DNA from: Carnobacterium sp. 17-4
Lineage (GTDB): Bacteria > Bacillota > Bacilli > Lactobacillales > Carnobacteriaceae
DNA length: 64,000 bases
Reading direction: 5' to 3'
NCBI RefSeq assembly: GCF_000195575.1
Contig: NC_015391.1
Span: forward strand, 1,724,363-1,788,362
Shown here: one piece after another, positions 35,392 through 47,505 of the stretch
Layout of the letters: every line of letters begins with the position of its first letter
Numbering within the stretch: position 1 is the stretch's first letter
Program-made: the position numbers and the translations under genes
Notes under the pieces: model-generated
What the model was told of the DNA's origin: nothing
The model's input: only the letters and a program-made list of their open reading frames with translations
Databases searched by the model: none

Positions 35392-35408
35392 ATTACAATT
35401 CAGTAACA
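35392..35408 (-). promoter_or_regulatory. WalR (YycF)-type box
   Basis: On minus TGTTAC-N5-TGTAAT, an exact match to the consensus TGTWAH-N5-TGTWAH. It lies just after the ssb stop and upstream of the LysM-3D wall protein gene. Confidence 0.5.
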
Positions 35409-35426
35409 ATAAATAGTCCGTTTTCA

Positions 35427-35762
35427 TTACTTTATGGCTGTTTCTATTTTTTTGTTTTGTAAAAAATGTACTTCCTCTACTACCATCTCAACGGCGAAAA
35501 TAGTTTCTTCTTCTTTATTGACGTAGGACCTTGATTGAATTCTCCCAGTAAGACCTACGATATGACCTTTTTCACAATAAAGATGGATAAGTTTCGCTAC
35601 TTGTCCCCATGCAACAATAGGAATAAAGTCAGTTGGTGGACTATTTTCTTTCTTCCCTCTTCTTGCTACTGCTAAGGTGTTATTAGTAACAACTTTGTCT
35701 TCACCAACTTCTTTAAGTTCTACCTCTCTTACTAAACGTCCAACTAATCCAATTTGATTCAT
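35427..35762 (-). CDS. ssb: short single-stranded DNA-binding protein
   Basis: 111-residue OB-fold SSB: MNQIGLVGRLVREVELKEV, NNTLAVARRGKKE, DFIPIVAWGQVAKLIHLYCEKGHIVGLTGRIQSRSY. It lacks the acidic C-terminal tail of replicative SSB, as do competence-type SsbB proteins, so it is probably a secondary paralogue rather than the replication SSB (normally between rpsF and rpsR). AAGGAGG upstream of the ATG. Single gene. Confidence 0.88.
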   Translation of the reverse strand: MNQIGLVGRLVREVELKEVGEDKVVTNNTLAVARRGKKENSPPTDFIPIVAWGQVAKLIHLYCEKGHIVGLTGRIQSRSYVNKEEETIFAVEMVVEEVHFLQNKKIETAIK

Positions 35763-35844
35763 TTTTATTCCTCCTTTTTAGTGTATTCTTTTTTACTATC
35801 TGCATTTTTTATTGATTTGCTTTTTTATTTATTCAGCATAAAAT

Positions 35845-35913
35845 AAAAAAAGTCTCCTCTACAGTAAACAGTTTTATTTCTTAAGCTGTTTATCATGAAG
35901 GAGACTTTTTTAT
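35845..35913 (-). terminator. two-part terminator hairpin
   Basis: Outer stem AAAAGTCTCCT/AGGAGACTTTT with an inner TAAACAG/CTGTTTA stem; T-rich on both sides, so it could serve both strands. It lies after the small membrane protein gene. Confidence 0.78.
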
Positions 35914-35951
35914 TTATTAGATTAAAAACTATCTATTTCAAAGGGTTTACG

Positions 35952-36344
35952 CTAAATCGTTGTTTTATCATCTAAAACGGTCAGTTGAAAAGCATTTACA
36001 ATAAACAACAAAATAAAAGATAACAGTATGATTACTAATAAAGCAATAGATTTATATAATGGATTCGAAGTAAGCATACCGGTAATAAAAATAATATAAT
36101 ATAAAACATAAATTCTATTACTCCATTTATTGGACTTTATTTGAACTAGTTCACCATCTTTAACTTCTATGGTATTACTTTTAACTCCGGATTGCGTGAC
36201 ACATATTTGCACAACACTATTAGGAATAGACATTTCAAACTTCTGACCATTTGCTATTTTTGCAACTCTTTCACCATTTATTTTTATCGTCATTTTTAAT
36301 ATAGTACCCATTAAACCAGTACGACGTACAACTGTAATGGACAT
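35952..36344 (-). CDS. small membrane protein of unknown function
   Basis: 130 residues, not recognised. Residues 1-70 form a soluble beta-rich part with a PEGA-like flavour (MTIKINGERVAKIANGQKFEMSIPN...TIEVKDGELVQI); residues of about 72-118 form two adjacent membrane helices separated by TSNPLYKS; the tail is short. The start is ATG at 36344, with AGGGGGAG seven bases upstream; the frame extends 12 codons further without a site. It is a single gene between two terminators. No function is proposed. Confidence 0.65.
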   Translation of the reverse strand: MSITVVRRTGLMGTILKMTIKINGERVAKIANGQKFEMSIPNSVVQICVTQSGVKSNTIEVKDGELVQIKSNKWSNRIYVLYYIIFITGMLTSNPLYKSIALLVIILLSFILLFIVNAFQLTVLDDKTTI

Positions 36345-36390
36345 ATGTAAACTCCCCCTAAAAAAATAGTGCTTCATCATAATTTTGGAT

Positions 36391-36438
36391 AAAAAACACC
36401 CTAAAAATAGAATTTAATTCAATTTTCAGGGTGTTTAG
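36391..36438 (-). terminator. terminator downstream of epuA or of the structured element
   Basis: Arms AAACACCCT (36394-36402) and AGGGTGTTT (36428-36436), followed on minus by TTTTTT. Minus-strand transcripts from mbl-epuA or from the element at 36499-36637 would end here. Confidence 0.75.
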
Positions 36439-36498
36439 TATTTTATTTTGGCTCTATAATTTTTAGTGTTGATAGATTAGTTAAATTGATAATAGGAT

Positions 36499-36637
36499 AT
36501 TTCTGGAGGAATAAGGGTTGCTTGTAGCCATGTCTAATGATTCAATGCTTTGTTTAAGGCTTGAAAGTCTGAAGACAAAAGGCATCAGACTTTCACATGG
36601 CTCTCCACAAGCAAACCCGTCTATTCCAGAAGAAATT
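36499..36637. ncRNA. candidate structured RNA element (class unknown)
   Basis: About 139 bases that fold into a long branched hairpin. Outer stem ATTTCT/AGAAAT and GGAATA/TATTCC with a 3x3 internal loop, then GGGTT/AACCC, GCTTGT/ACAAGC and AGCCATGT/ACATGGCT with a CTCC bulge; apical GAAAGTCTG/CAGACTTTC hairpin (36563-36571 with 36585-36593) and a small GCTTT/AAGGC hairpin. It is intergenic, with a terminator 60 bases away on the minus side and a T-rich tail on the plus side. Strand uncertain. A 6S-like RNA or a palindromic mobile element are alternatives. Confidence 0.5.
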
Positions 36638-36696
36638 TTATTTTGTTGTATCAACACCATCTGTTAAACCATCTTTATTTCGTACAAGGGATAGAA

Positions 36697-36900
36697 CTAG
36701 TTGACTATTGTAGGCTTTGTAAAGTAACTAAAAATGTGCACCCAGGTTTCCTTTTCAAAAATAGCAAATGGATTTCCATCGCCTACTACACCATAACCGA
36801 TCATCGCTCCAATAATAAAAGCGAGAGCAATCAAAACGATTACAAGTACTATTTTTAGAATAAATGCGGCGATTTGAAGTCCTATTTTTTCCTTAGTCAT
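36697..36900 (-). CDS. epuA: EpuA-like small membrane protein (annotated elsewhere as RNA polymerase subunit beta)
   Basis: 67 residues with one long hydrophobic helix (about 8-36) followed by GVVGDGNPFAIFEKETWVHIFSYF. This is the PF11772 (EpuA) pattern, a small protein that follows murA or mbl in Lactobacillales and is often called DNA-directed RNA polymerase subunit beta through a historical transfer. Function unsettled. GAGGTGAG is upstream of the ATG; the gap to mbl is 29 bases, so the two genes are co-transcribed. Confidence 0.82.
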   Translation of the reverse strand: MTKEKIGLQIAAFILKIVLVIVLIALAFIIGAMIGYGVVGDGNPFAIFEKETWVHIFSYFTKPTIVN

Positions 36901-36929
36901 TGGCTCACCTCATTTTGGTCGGCTATTTT

Positions 36930-37922
36930 TTAAAATTTTCGTCTTTTTTTGGTCATATTTTCTAATAAAATTCCTGTTCCTAATGCAACAGAGTCAAGCG
37001 GTAGTTCAGCAGCAAATACAGGTACTCTTAATTGTTCAGAGAATAGTTGATCAATACCATCTAATAATGCGCCACCACCAGTTAAAATTATGCCGCGATC
37101 AATAATGTCCGCAGACAATTCAGGAGGAGTTTGTTCTAATACATCTTTAGCTTGTTGAACGATCATCATCATTGATTCAGCTGTAGCTTTTTGAACTTCA
37201 TCTGAAGTAATCGTGATTGTTCTAGGTAAACCAGTAATCATATCACGACCTCTAACTTCCATTGAGTCATCACGTTTACCGGGGAAAACTGTTCCAATCT
37301 CTTTTTTGATTGTTTCAGCTGTACGTTCACCAATCAATAACTTGTGAGTTTTCTTAACAAACTGTGTAATTTCATTATCCAATTGGTCTCCAGCAACTTT
37401 TAATGAGCGACTAGTTACAATTCCACCCATTGAAAGAACAGCAATATCACTTGTTCCGCCACCGATATCAATAACCATATTTCCACTTGGTTGGAAAATA
37501 TCCATACCTGCTCCAATAGCTGCTACTTTAGGTTCTTCTTCAAGATAAACATTTTTTCCGCCGCTTTTCTCAGCTGCTTCAATAATGGCTTTTTGTTCAA
37601 TTGTTGTTATATTTGTTGGGCAGCAAATCAAAATATTTGGTTTTGATAAAAAGCCCTTAACATTTAATTTATTAATAAAGTGAGTTAACATTGCTTCTGT
37701 TATGTCAAAATCAGCAATGACTCCTCCTTGTAATGGACGAATAGCACGAATGTTACCCGGTGTACGTCCAACCATTAAGTACGCTTCTTCTCCAACTGCT
37801 AAAACACGTTTTGTTGTAGTATCAATTGCAACGACTGAAGGCTCATTTAAAACAATGCCTTTTCCTTTTACATGAATCAATACATTGGCAGTACCTAAAT
37901 CTATTCCTATATCTCTCGCCAT
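36930..37922 (-). CDS. mbl: MreB-like actin homologue Mbl
   Basis: 330-residue actin-like rod-shape protein: GIDLGTANVLI phosphate loop, VIDIGGGTSDIAVLS second phosphate loop, GERTAETIKKEIG connecting motif and GIILTGGGALLDGID adenosine motif. It polymerises under the membrane and directs side-wall synthesis. The murA-mbl neighbourhood points to Mbl rather than MreB (which sits with mreCD). The spoII/III genes found between murA and mbl in Bacillus are absent, as expected for a non-sporulating relative. Confidence 0.92.
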   Translation of the reverse strand: MARDIGIDLGTANVLIHVKGKGIVLNEPSVVAIDTTTKRVLAVGEEAYLMVGRTPGNIRAIRPLQGGVIADFDITEAMLTHFINKLNVKGFLSKPNILICCPTNITTIEQKAIIEAAEKSGGKNVYLEEEPKVAAIGAGMDIFQPSGNMVIDIGGGTSDIAVLSMGGIVTSRSLKVAGDQLDNEITQFVKKTHKLLIGERTAETIKKEIGTVFPGKRDDSMEVRGRDMITGLPRTITITSDEVQKATAESMMMIVQQAKDVLEQTPPELSADIIDRGIILTGGGALLDGIDQLFSEQLRVPVFAAELPLDSVALGTGILLENMTKKRRKF

Positions 37923-37999
37923 TACTTGTTTCTCCTCTCAAGCTCTTGTTCGGTCATCATTGACTACTTTTTTTAAAATAAAGTGCCATCTAATTTACT

Positions 38000-38008
38000 A
38001 TTATAGCA
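38000..38008 (-). promoter_or_regulatory. extended -10 promoter of mbl
   Basis: On minus TGCTATAAT, a consensus extended -10 (TATAAT at 38000-38005), about 80 bases upstream of the mbl start. No good -35 is present at normal spacing. Confidence 0.6.
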
Positions 38009-38333
38009 TAACTTGTATCATTCTTAAATGTCGAATTAAAGACATTTACATAAATTTAATAGTTTTTGTGACAGAAGTTTGCTCTCCCAACAGCAACATT
38101 AAAAATAAAAGGTTTTTAGTTTTTAATGTTGCTTGATTGAAATGCTTACTTACTTGGAATTTATTTCAAAGCAATAGACCAATTGTTAAACTACCAAAAA
38201 TAAGCCTCCTGAAGCACCACTTTTTAAGGGTCTACTCCAAAAGACTTAAGGTGAAAATTTTATCTTTTACTTTATTTAATATACAACTAAATATATCTCG
38301 AAAAATAAAAGATTATTTTTTATCAAGTTATGC
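38009..38333. other. gene-free interval between murA and mbl, with a 14-bp inverted repeat
   Basis: Contains a perfect inverted repeat, AGCAACATTAAAAA (38092-38105) with its complement (38120-38133). It has no T-run directly after either arm, so it is not a standard terminator; it may stop or stabilise the murA transcript. Nothing else recognised here. Confidence 0.5.
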
Positions 38334-39644
38334 TTACGAGAATAATCGCTCAAGTTCAGTTTCTTCCATAGCGATTTCTACAGACTCTTCAATGCGTTCT
38401 ACATCTGCACCTAAGCCTTGTAATTTTTTATGGAATTCATAATAACCGCGATCTAGGTATTCTAAATGTGTTACTCTTGTATAACCTTTCGAAACCAAGC
38501 CAGCGATAATCAAAGCAGCGGCTGCTCTAAGATCCGTCGCTGCTACTTCAGCTCCTTGCAACTCAGATGGTCCGTAGATAACTAACGTTTGACCTTCAAT
38601 TTTAAATTCAGCATTCATACGACGCAATTCTTCCATATGCATATAACGGTTTTCAAATACAGTTTCTTTCATTGTACTTGTACCTTCAGCAAACACTTGC
38701 GCAATTGTCATTTGTGCTTGCATATCTGTTGGGAAACCAGGATGCGGCATTGTTTTTACATCGGTTGCTTTTAATTTATCAGGTCCGATAACACGTAATC
38801 CGTTATCTTCGTCTTTAAATTGAACACCCATTTCTTTTAACTTAGAAATCAATGGTTTGTTGTGTTCTGCAACAGCATCTTCAATAAAAATGTTTCCTTT
38901 CGTAACAGCAGCTGCAATCATAAATGTACCAGCTTCAATACGATCTGGAATAATACTATGCTCCGTACCAGTTAACTCTGTTACACCTTCAATACGGATA
39001 CTCTCTGTACCAGCACCAACAACTTTAGCACCCATACGATTTAAGAAGTTTGCTAAGTCAACAATTTCTGGCTCGCGCGCAACGTTTTCAATGGTAGTTG
39101 TTCCTTTAGCTAGTGTGGCAGCCATCATAATATTTTGTGTAGCTCCTACACTTGGAAAATCTAAGTAGATGTGAGCTCCTTTTAATTGATCGGCGAATGC
39201 TTCGATATATCCATTTTCGATATGTACTTCCGCACCCATCGCTTCAAATCCTTTTAAATGCAAATCTATCGGACGTGTTCCTATTGCACATCCTCCAGGA
39301 AGAGCAACTTTTGCGTGTCCTAATCGAGCTAAGAGAGGTCCCATTACGACGATTGATGCACGCATTTTACTTACATATTCAAAAGGAGCCTCATAATGTA
39401 ATTCCTTTGTAGCGTCTAAAGTAATTTCTTTTTCAGTTTCGTTAAAATCAACAGTTAAATTCAAGTGGCTTAAAACTTCATTAATAGTGAATACGTCAGA
39501 TAATATGGGAACATTCGTTAATTTACTTTGTCCCTTACTTGCTAAAATGCTAGCAGCTAAAATAGGTAATACGGCATTTTTTGCCCCTTCTACTTTCACT
39601 GTACCAGCTAGGTGTTTTCCACCACGAACGACAATTTTTTCCAT
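38334..39644 (-). CDS. murA: UDP-N-acetylglucosamine 1-carboxyvinyltransferase MurA
   Basis: 436 residues, EPSP-synthase fold. Lys22 in [10 protein letters not shown], the catalytic Cys119 in [10 protein letters not shown] (so fosfomycin-sensitive type), and PDRIEAGTF and [11 protein letters not shown] are all present. It transfers enolpyruvate from PEP to UDP-GlcNAc, the first committed step of peptidoglycan synthesis. The start is ATG at 39644 with GGAGGG upstream; the 20 extra codons upstream are not used. Located between ywzB and mbl as in Bacillus. Confidence 0.95.
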   Translation of the reverse strand: MEKIVVRGGKHLAGTVKVEGAKNAVLPILAASILASKGQSKLTNVPILSDVFTINEVLSHLNLTVDFNETEKEITLDATKELHYEAPFEYVSKMRASIVVMGPLLARLGHAKVALPGGCAIGTRPIDLHLKGFEAMGAEVHIENGYIEAFADQLKGAHIYLDFPSVGATQNIMMAATLAKGTTTIENVAREPEIVDLANFLNRMGAKVVGAGTESIRIEGVTELTGTEHSIIPDRIEAGTFMIAAAVTKGNIFIEDAVAEHNKPLISKLKEMGVQFKDEDNGLRVIGPDKLKATDVKTMPHPGFPTDMQAQMTIAQVFAEGTSTMKETVFENRYMHMEELRRMNAEFKIEGQTLVIYGPSELQGAEVAATDLRAAAALIIAGLVSKGYTRVTHLEYLDRGYYEFHKKLQGLGADVERIEESVEIAMEETELERLFS

Positions 39645-39783
39645 GTAGTATCCCTCCAAAATTTTCATTGCCTTTATCACAACTGTGTGAGGTAAATAGT
39701 ACAAGACAACATTTAATATTATAACACGAAGCCCTGTGAAGGTACAAACTTAACCGATGTTTTGTAATAAATTTAGTCAATTC

Positions 39784-40017
39784 TTAATAAAATAAAAAAA
39801 TCAAATTTTGTGATGTTAGCAAGAATTCAATAAAGAACGTACTTACTGTATATCCTATAGTTATAGACACAAACAAGTAGAGCACACGAGCTTGACCAAT
39901 ATTATTTTTTTTGATCAATTTTTCTATCCGTATTCCTTTTAATGCCCAAAAAGTCAGTAACACAAAAAACAAATGAGATACGATAGTAATAAGAGCTTGC
40001 ACACCTAGAAAGTTCAT
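39784..40017 (-). CDS. ywzB: DUF1146 family small membrane protein (YwzB-like)
   Basis: 77 residues with two membrane helices (about 5-25 and 46-66) linked by a basic loop GIRIEKLIKKNNIGQARVL, the DUF1146 signature. The family is conserved between atpC and murA in Firmicutes; its function is unknown. AGAAGGGAAG lies upstream of the ATG. It is separate from the atp operon because a terminator comes between. Confidence 0.85.
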   Translation of the reverse strand: MNFLGVQALITIVSHLFFVLLTFWALKGIRIEKLIKKNNIGQARVLYLFVSITIGYTVSTFFIEFLLTSQNLIFLFY

Positions 40018-40148
40018 ATTTTTAGTTATCTTCCCTTCTAAATCTTATCATTATACTAACATAAAAGAAGCCAAAAGAACATTTATCTTGACTTTAAATT
40101 GTACTATTACGGGAGCAGTAGCGTTGTTCCCTTTTTTATTTAAATAAA

Positions 40149-40192
40149 AAAAGCTGGAATAAATACAGACACGCTGCTTTATTCCAACTTTT
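40149..40192 (-). terminator. atp operon terminator
   Basis: A 15-base stem (40149-40163 with 40178-40192, one mismatch) starts three bases after the atpC stop and is followed on minus by seven T. Confidence 0.9.
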
Positions 40193-40194
40193 AA

Positions 40195-40620
40195 TTAACC
40201 TCTTTTATGCTTAGAAACAGTAATCCGATTGACCGCTTTTCTTAACGATATTTCTGCACGTTTCGAATGACTCTTATTCTCAATTGCTTCTGTCTTACGC
40301 AATTCTTCTTCTGCACGTTGTTTCGCTTCAAAAGCACGTTCAACATCAATATCTCTTGCACGCTCAGCACTATCCGCAATGATGGAACAAATATTATCTC
40401 TGACTTCCATAACTCCACCGTTTACAGCTATCCAGTCTTCAGCATCTACTGAAACTCGTTGCACGCGAACAGAATGAATAGTAAGAGGCACTATGATTGG
40501 CATATGATTTGGTAAAATACCAATTTCTCCATCCACTGCCTTAGCAATCACGCTTCTTGCTCGATGATTGTAGACAATTCCAGCAGGCGTAACAATGTTT
40601 ACTTGCATTTCACTCATCAC
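40195..40620 (-). CDS. atpC: F1Fo ATP synthase subunit epsilon
   Basis: 141 residues: beta-sandwich (MQVNIVTPAGIVYNHRARSVIAKAVDGEIGILPNHMPIIVPL) and C-terminal helical hairpin rich in Glu/Arg. Regulatory/central-stalk subunit of F1. Last gene of the operon, nine bases after atpD. Confidence 0.95.
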   Translation of the reverse strand: MMSEMQVNIVTPAGIVYNHRARSVIAKAVDGEIGILPNHMPIIVPLTIHSVRVQRVSVDAEDWIAVNGGVMEVRDNICSIIADSAERARDIDVERAFEAKQRAEEELRKTEAIENKSHSKRAEISLRKAVNRITVSKHKRG

Positions 40621-40629
40621 ATTTACCTC

Positions 40630-42039
<1,410 letters not shown>

Positions 42040-42056
42040 TTATTCCTCCCATTTAC

Positions 42057-42971
42057 TTACTTAGACGCTGAAGCACCACTAATGATTTCTGTAATTTCTT
42101 CTGTTATAGCGGCTTGACGTGCTCGGTTATAACGAATCGTTAAATCATCAATAATATTTTTAGCGTTATCTGTCGCACCTTTCATAGCTGTCATACGTGC
42201 TGCATGTTCAGCAGCTTTAGCATCTAAAATTGCTCCGTATATTAAACTTTCAGCGTATTGAGGCAATATAATATCTAAAATTTCTTCTTTAGATGGTTCA
42301 TAAATATAATCTTTTGCATAATCTTTTGTTTCTGCTACATCCAAATCGGATAACGGCAACATTTTTTCAGCTCTGTATTGGAACATAATCGTGTTCACAT
42401 GATGATTGTAACAAACATACAACTCATCAAAAACTTCATTTTTATACATCTCAGTTGCTGTTCTAGCAATCGTACGTACTTCCTCAAAAGACGGTTGATC
42501 ACTGATATCATTTAATTCATAAGCAACATTCATCCCTCTGGCTTTAAAGAAATCAGCCGCTGTTGAACCAACAGCCATAAATACATACTCCTCTGGAGAA
42601 GTATGATCTCTGATGATCATATCAACGGTTGATTTAATAACGGAACTATTGTATCCACCGGCCAACCCTTTATCTGAACTGATAACAATGTATCCAGTCT
42701 TTTTAATTGGGCGTTCAACCAACATATCGTGAAAATCAATATTAGAAGGTGAATTCGTTCCAATCATTTCATTTTCAATCAAAGAAAGTTGACTTTGCGC
42801 TAAATGAGTAACAATTTCTCTTACCTTTTGAGAATAAATTTGAAAACCAGCTGCTATACTTTCCGCTTTTGCCAATTTTGCACCAGATACCATTTGCATG
42901 GCATTTGTGATCTGACTAGTCTTTTTTGTTGAACTTATTTTTTTTGTAATTTCATTTAAAGAGGCTGCCAT
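42057..42971 (-). CDS. atpG: F1Fo ATP synthase subunit gamma
   Basis: 304-residue central stalk: N-terminal helix [30 protein letters not shown] and C-terminal [38 protein letters not shown], the two ends of the rotating coiled coil. The length (about 15 more than many homologues) comes from the middle globular domain, as in other lactic acid bacteria. Confidence 0.96.
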   Translation of the reverse strand: MAASLNEITKKISSTKKTSQITNAMQMVSGAKLAKAESIAAGFQIYSQKVREIVTHLAQSQLSLIENEMIGTNSPSNIDFHDMLVERPIKKTGYIVISSDKGLAGGYNSSVIKSTVDMIIRDHTSPEEYVFMAVGSTAADFFKARGMNVAYELNDISDQPSFEEVRTIARTATEMYKNEVFDELYVCYNHHVNTIMFQYRAEKMLPLSDLDVAETKDYAKDYIYEPSKEEILDIILPQYAESLIYGAILDAKAAEHAARMTAMKGATDNAKNIIDDLTIRYNRARQAAITEEITEIISGASASK

Positions 42972-42986
42972 TCTTATTCACCGCCT

Positions 42987-44546
<1,560 letters not shown>

Positions 44547-44558
44547 TCATAACTTCTT

Positions 44559-45101
44559 TTATCGAATTAATTGTTTTTCTAATGCTTCCAAGTTAGAACG
44601 GATACTGCCATCATAAACTTGACTTTCGGCTTCAATAACTACTCCACCAAGAACATGTTCATCAACGATCGTATGCAATAATACTTTTTTCGCATCTAAT
44701 TTTTGTTTCATAACGTCGATTAAACGTTCCTTTTGACTTTCGGTTAATTGAACAGCTGTAGTCACTTTAGCAACTACAGTCCTATTTTTGTAATCATAAA
44801 TTTTTTCAAACTCATTTACTACATCTCTAATGTCACTGATTAATTGATAATCATAAAGCATATGCAAGAAACTTTGTGTATTGATATCAAAGTGTTGAAT
44901 CAAGTCTGCTAAAAGATGATCTCGTTTATATTTTTCCAAACGAGGATCTACTAGAATTGTTCCTAGATTAGGAATCGTTTCTAATACTTGACGAACGTCC
45001 ATCATATTATCAAACGCAACATCAACTATCCCTTTTTCTTTAGAGTCTTGATAAAAAGCATCTGCAAGTTGGCGATTGTTCATATTTCTATTTAATTTCA
45101 T
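44559..45101 (-). CDS. atpH: F1Fo ATP synthase subunit delta
   Basis: 180-residue OSCP-type peripheral stalk subunit, with VDPRLEKYKRDHLLADLI and the C-terminal DEHVLGGVVIEAESQVYDGSIRSNLEALEKQL. The ATG at 45101 overlaps the end of atpF by 14 bases with AAAGG upstream inside atpF; a TTG at 45122 in the same frame is less likely. The overlap implies translational coupling with atpF. Confidence 0.93.
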   Translation of the reverse strand: MKLNRNMNNRQLADAFYQDSKEKGIVDVAFDNMMDVRQVLETIPNLGTILVDPRLEKYKRDHLLADLIQHFDINTQSFLHMLYDYQLISDIRDVVNEFEKIYDYKNRTVVAKVTTAVQLTESQKERLIDVMKQKLDAKKVLLHTIVDEHVLGGVVIEAESQVYDGSIRSNLEALEKQLIR

Positions 45102-45603
45102 TATTATTCGCCAACCTTTCAATATACTCTTCGATTAGTTCAGCATGCCCTTCATTAGATAATTCTTTGCCAATCAATTTCTCTGCAATATCCATAGACA
45201 GACGACTAATATCATTTTGCGCACCTGCCAAAGCTTGTTTTCTTTCTAGTTCAATGGCTTTTTTAGCCTCTTCTTTTAAGCGTACTATTTCTACTTTAGC
45301 GGATGCTATTTGTTCTCGTTCAACTTTATCAGCGGTGTCTCTTGCTTGTTCAATAATTGCACTCGCTTTGTTTCTTGTCTCTTCTAATTCTTGTTGTTGT
45401 TCTGCAAGCAATCGATCCGCTTCTAATTTTTTTGATTCTGCGCTATCGATATTTCCTGCAATCAATTGTTCTCGTTTCTCCATCATTGCCATCAGAGGTT
45501 TCCAAGCAACCATCTTTAATGCTAGCATTAATAGTAAAAATGAGACCAAAGTGACAATAGAATCTCCAGCTGTTATTTGTCCTACAAACAATGGACTGAC
45601 CAT
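45088..45603 (-). CDS. atpF: F1Fo ATP synthase subunit b
   Basis: 171 residues: one N-terminal membrane helix (SIVTLVSFLLLMLALKMVAWKPL) and a long charged helix forming the peripheral stalk dimer, ending ISRLSMDIAEKLIGKELS. The start is ATG at 45603, eight bases after GGAGGAG; the GTG at 45612 overlaps that site. A strong hairpin lies in the gap before it. Confidence 0.94.
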   Translation of the reverse strand: MVSPLFVGQITAGDSIVTLVSFLLLMLALKMVAWKPLMAMMEKREQLIAGNIDSAESKKLEADRLLAEQQQELEETRNKASAIIEQARDTADKVEREQIASAKVEIVRLKEEAKKAIELERKQALAGAQNDISRLSMDIAEKLIGKELSNEGHAELIEEYIERLANNNEIK

Positions 45604-45641
45604 TCTCCACACTCCTCCACCTATACTTCAATGTTGCTTTA

Positions 45642-45684
45642 AAATTGACAGGTAGAGAATAATATTCTCTCTACCTGTCAATTT
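45642..45684 (-). repeat. perfect intercistronic hairpin between atpE and atpF
   Basis: Inverted repeat with arms of at least 15 bases (45644-45658 and 45668-45682) around a nine-base loop. The following T-run on minus is short, so it looks more like an RNA-stability or attenuation element than a full terminator. Confidence 0.75.
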
Positions 45685-45710
45685 CTAATACTCGTTTTTC
45701 TTGCTAGCTT

Positions 45711-45923
45711 TTATTGGAAAACTAAGATAAAGGCAATAACAACTGCCATGATAGGAATGGCCTCTACTAAACCGATCCCGATATACATCAATGTTTGCAA
45801 TTGACCTTTCATTTCTGGTTGACGAGCGATTGATTCAATTGTTTTTGATACTACTCTACTTGAACCAAGTGCTGCTCCTATTGCTGCTCCTGCTACTGCT
45901 ATTGCTGCTCCTATTAAACCCAT
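45711..45923 (-). CDS. atpE: F1Fo ATP synthase subunit c
   Basis: 70-residue proteolipid with two membrane helices: Gly/Ala-rich helix 1, polar loop ARQPEMKG and helix 2 with the ion-binding Glu54 in [11 protein letters not shown]. No sodium-type Gln/Glu/Ser set is evident, consistent with protons. It forms the rotor ring, needed in many copies. Ribosome site AGGAGG is strong. Confidence 0.96.
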   Translation of the reverse strand: MGLIGAAIAVAGAAIGAALGSSRVVSKTIESIARQPEMKGQLQTLMYIGIGLVEAIPIMAVVIAFILVFQ

Positions 45924-46007
45924 AATTCATTTTCCTCCTATATAATTATCTTTTATCTATATATTCTACTTTATTTTATTAATGTATCCTCTATTAACCT
46001 GATTCGC

Positions 46008-46772
<765 letters not shown>

Positions 46773-46844
46773 TTAAAATCTATAATTGCAAACAGGAAAA
46801 AATATATTTTGTGAAACTATCATCTACGTTAATTTCACACGCCC

Positions 46845-46853
46845 ATTTTAGCA
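46845..46853 (-). promoter_or_regulatory. candidate extended -10 promoter of the atp operon
   Basis: On minus TGCTAAAAT (TAAAAT at 46845-46850), about 95 bases upstream of atpB. No convincing -35. Confidence 0.45.
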
Positions 46854-47440
46854 TAGTTCTGCTTTCTTTCCTATCTATATGGATTTAGGCACAATTTTGC
46901 TTTTATTCATTTGGCAATGTAAAAAATACTGACTAAGTTCTAAAACAATTCTTCTTTTTTTCACTGGCATTTGTTATCATACCACCATTCGATTTAAAAT
47001 ACAAAAGAAAATGAAAAACAATTTTTTTTTCAATAAATCATTATTAAAACGGGTTTTCTAGCGTTTTTATTCAAAAAAATGATAACACATTTCCACTGAC
47101 TACTCTAGATTTCTAACTATCAAATCTAACTTTTCATTTAACCACTCTTTCTCCAATGACAATTTTCCCGACTTTCACAGTACCTTAAATTCTTTATTGG
47201 TTTCATATAACTTTTACTTTTTCGTTAAATCCTCTATTTCACCCTACTTTTTCTATTTTAATTGCACCAATTTTACTTTTCTTCAAGAGAGCGCAAAATA
47301 CAACCTACTCATTTTTGTCATTTTGAAATCAGTTACTGTTTTAATTATTTATGTATCTCCTATGGTAAATAAGATTTATCTTATTTTTATCATTTAATTC
47401 TTATCCAACAGAAAAAAAATTAAATCTATCATCTATACAA
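46854..47440. other. gene-free interval between upp and atpB
   Basis: Nearly 600 bases, strongly pyrimidine-biased on the plus strand, with no credible coding frame, RNA or repeat recognised. The only open frame (66 codons at 47197-47397) is low-complexity and lacks a ribosome site. Confidence 0.5.
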
Positions 47441-47486
47441 AAAGAGCCGTAAACCAAGAATTCTATCCTTTGGTTTACGGCTCTTT
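47441..47486 (-). terminator. upp terminator
   Basis: A 17-bp perfect stem (47441-47457 with 47470-47486; core GAGCCGTAAACCAA) followed on minus by TTTTTG. Confidence 0.92.
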
Positions 47487-47505
47487 ATTTAATCAATCTT
47501 AAAAA

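Noticed and set aside
36499-36637. Firm assignment of the structured element as 6S RNA
   Set aside because: A short resemblance (AAGCCTTAAA on minus) to the 3' side of the 6S bubble exists, but no matching open 5' bubble is seen; left as unknown class.
36643-36858. Plus-strand 71-codon frame
   Set aside because: Antisense to epuA, without ribosome site.
47197-47397. Plus-strand 66-codon frame upstream of atpB
   Set aside because: Low-complexity Phe/Tyr-rich product, no ribosome site; chance frame in a pyrimidine-rich spacer.
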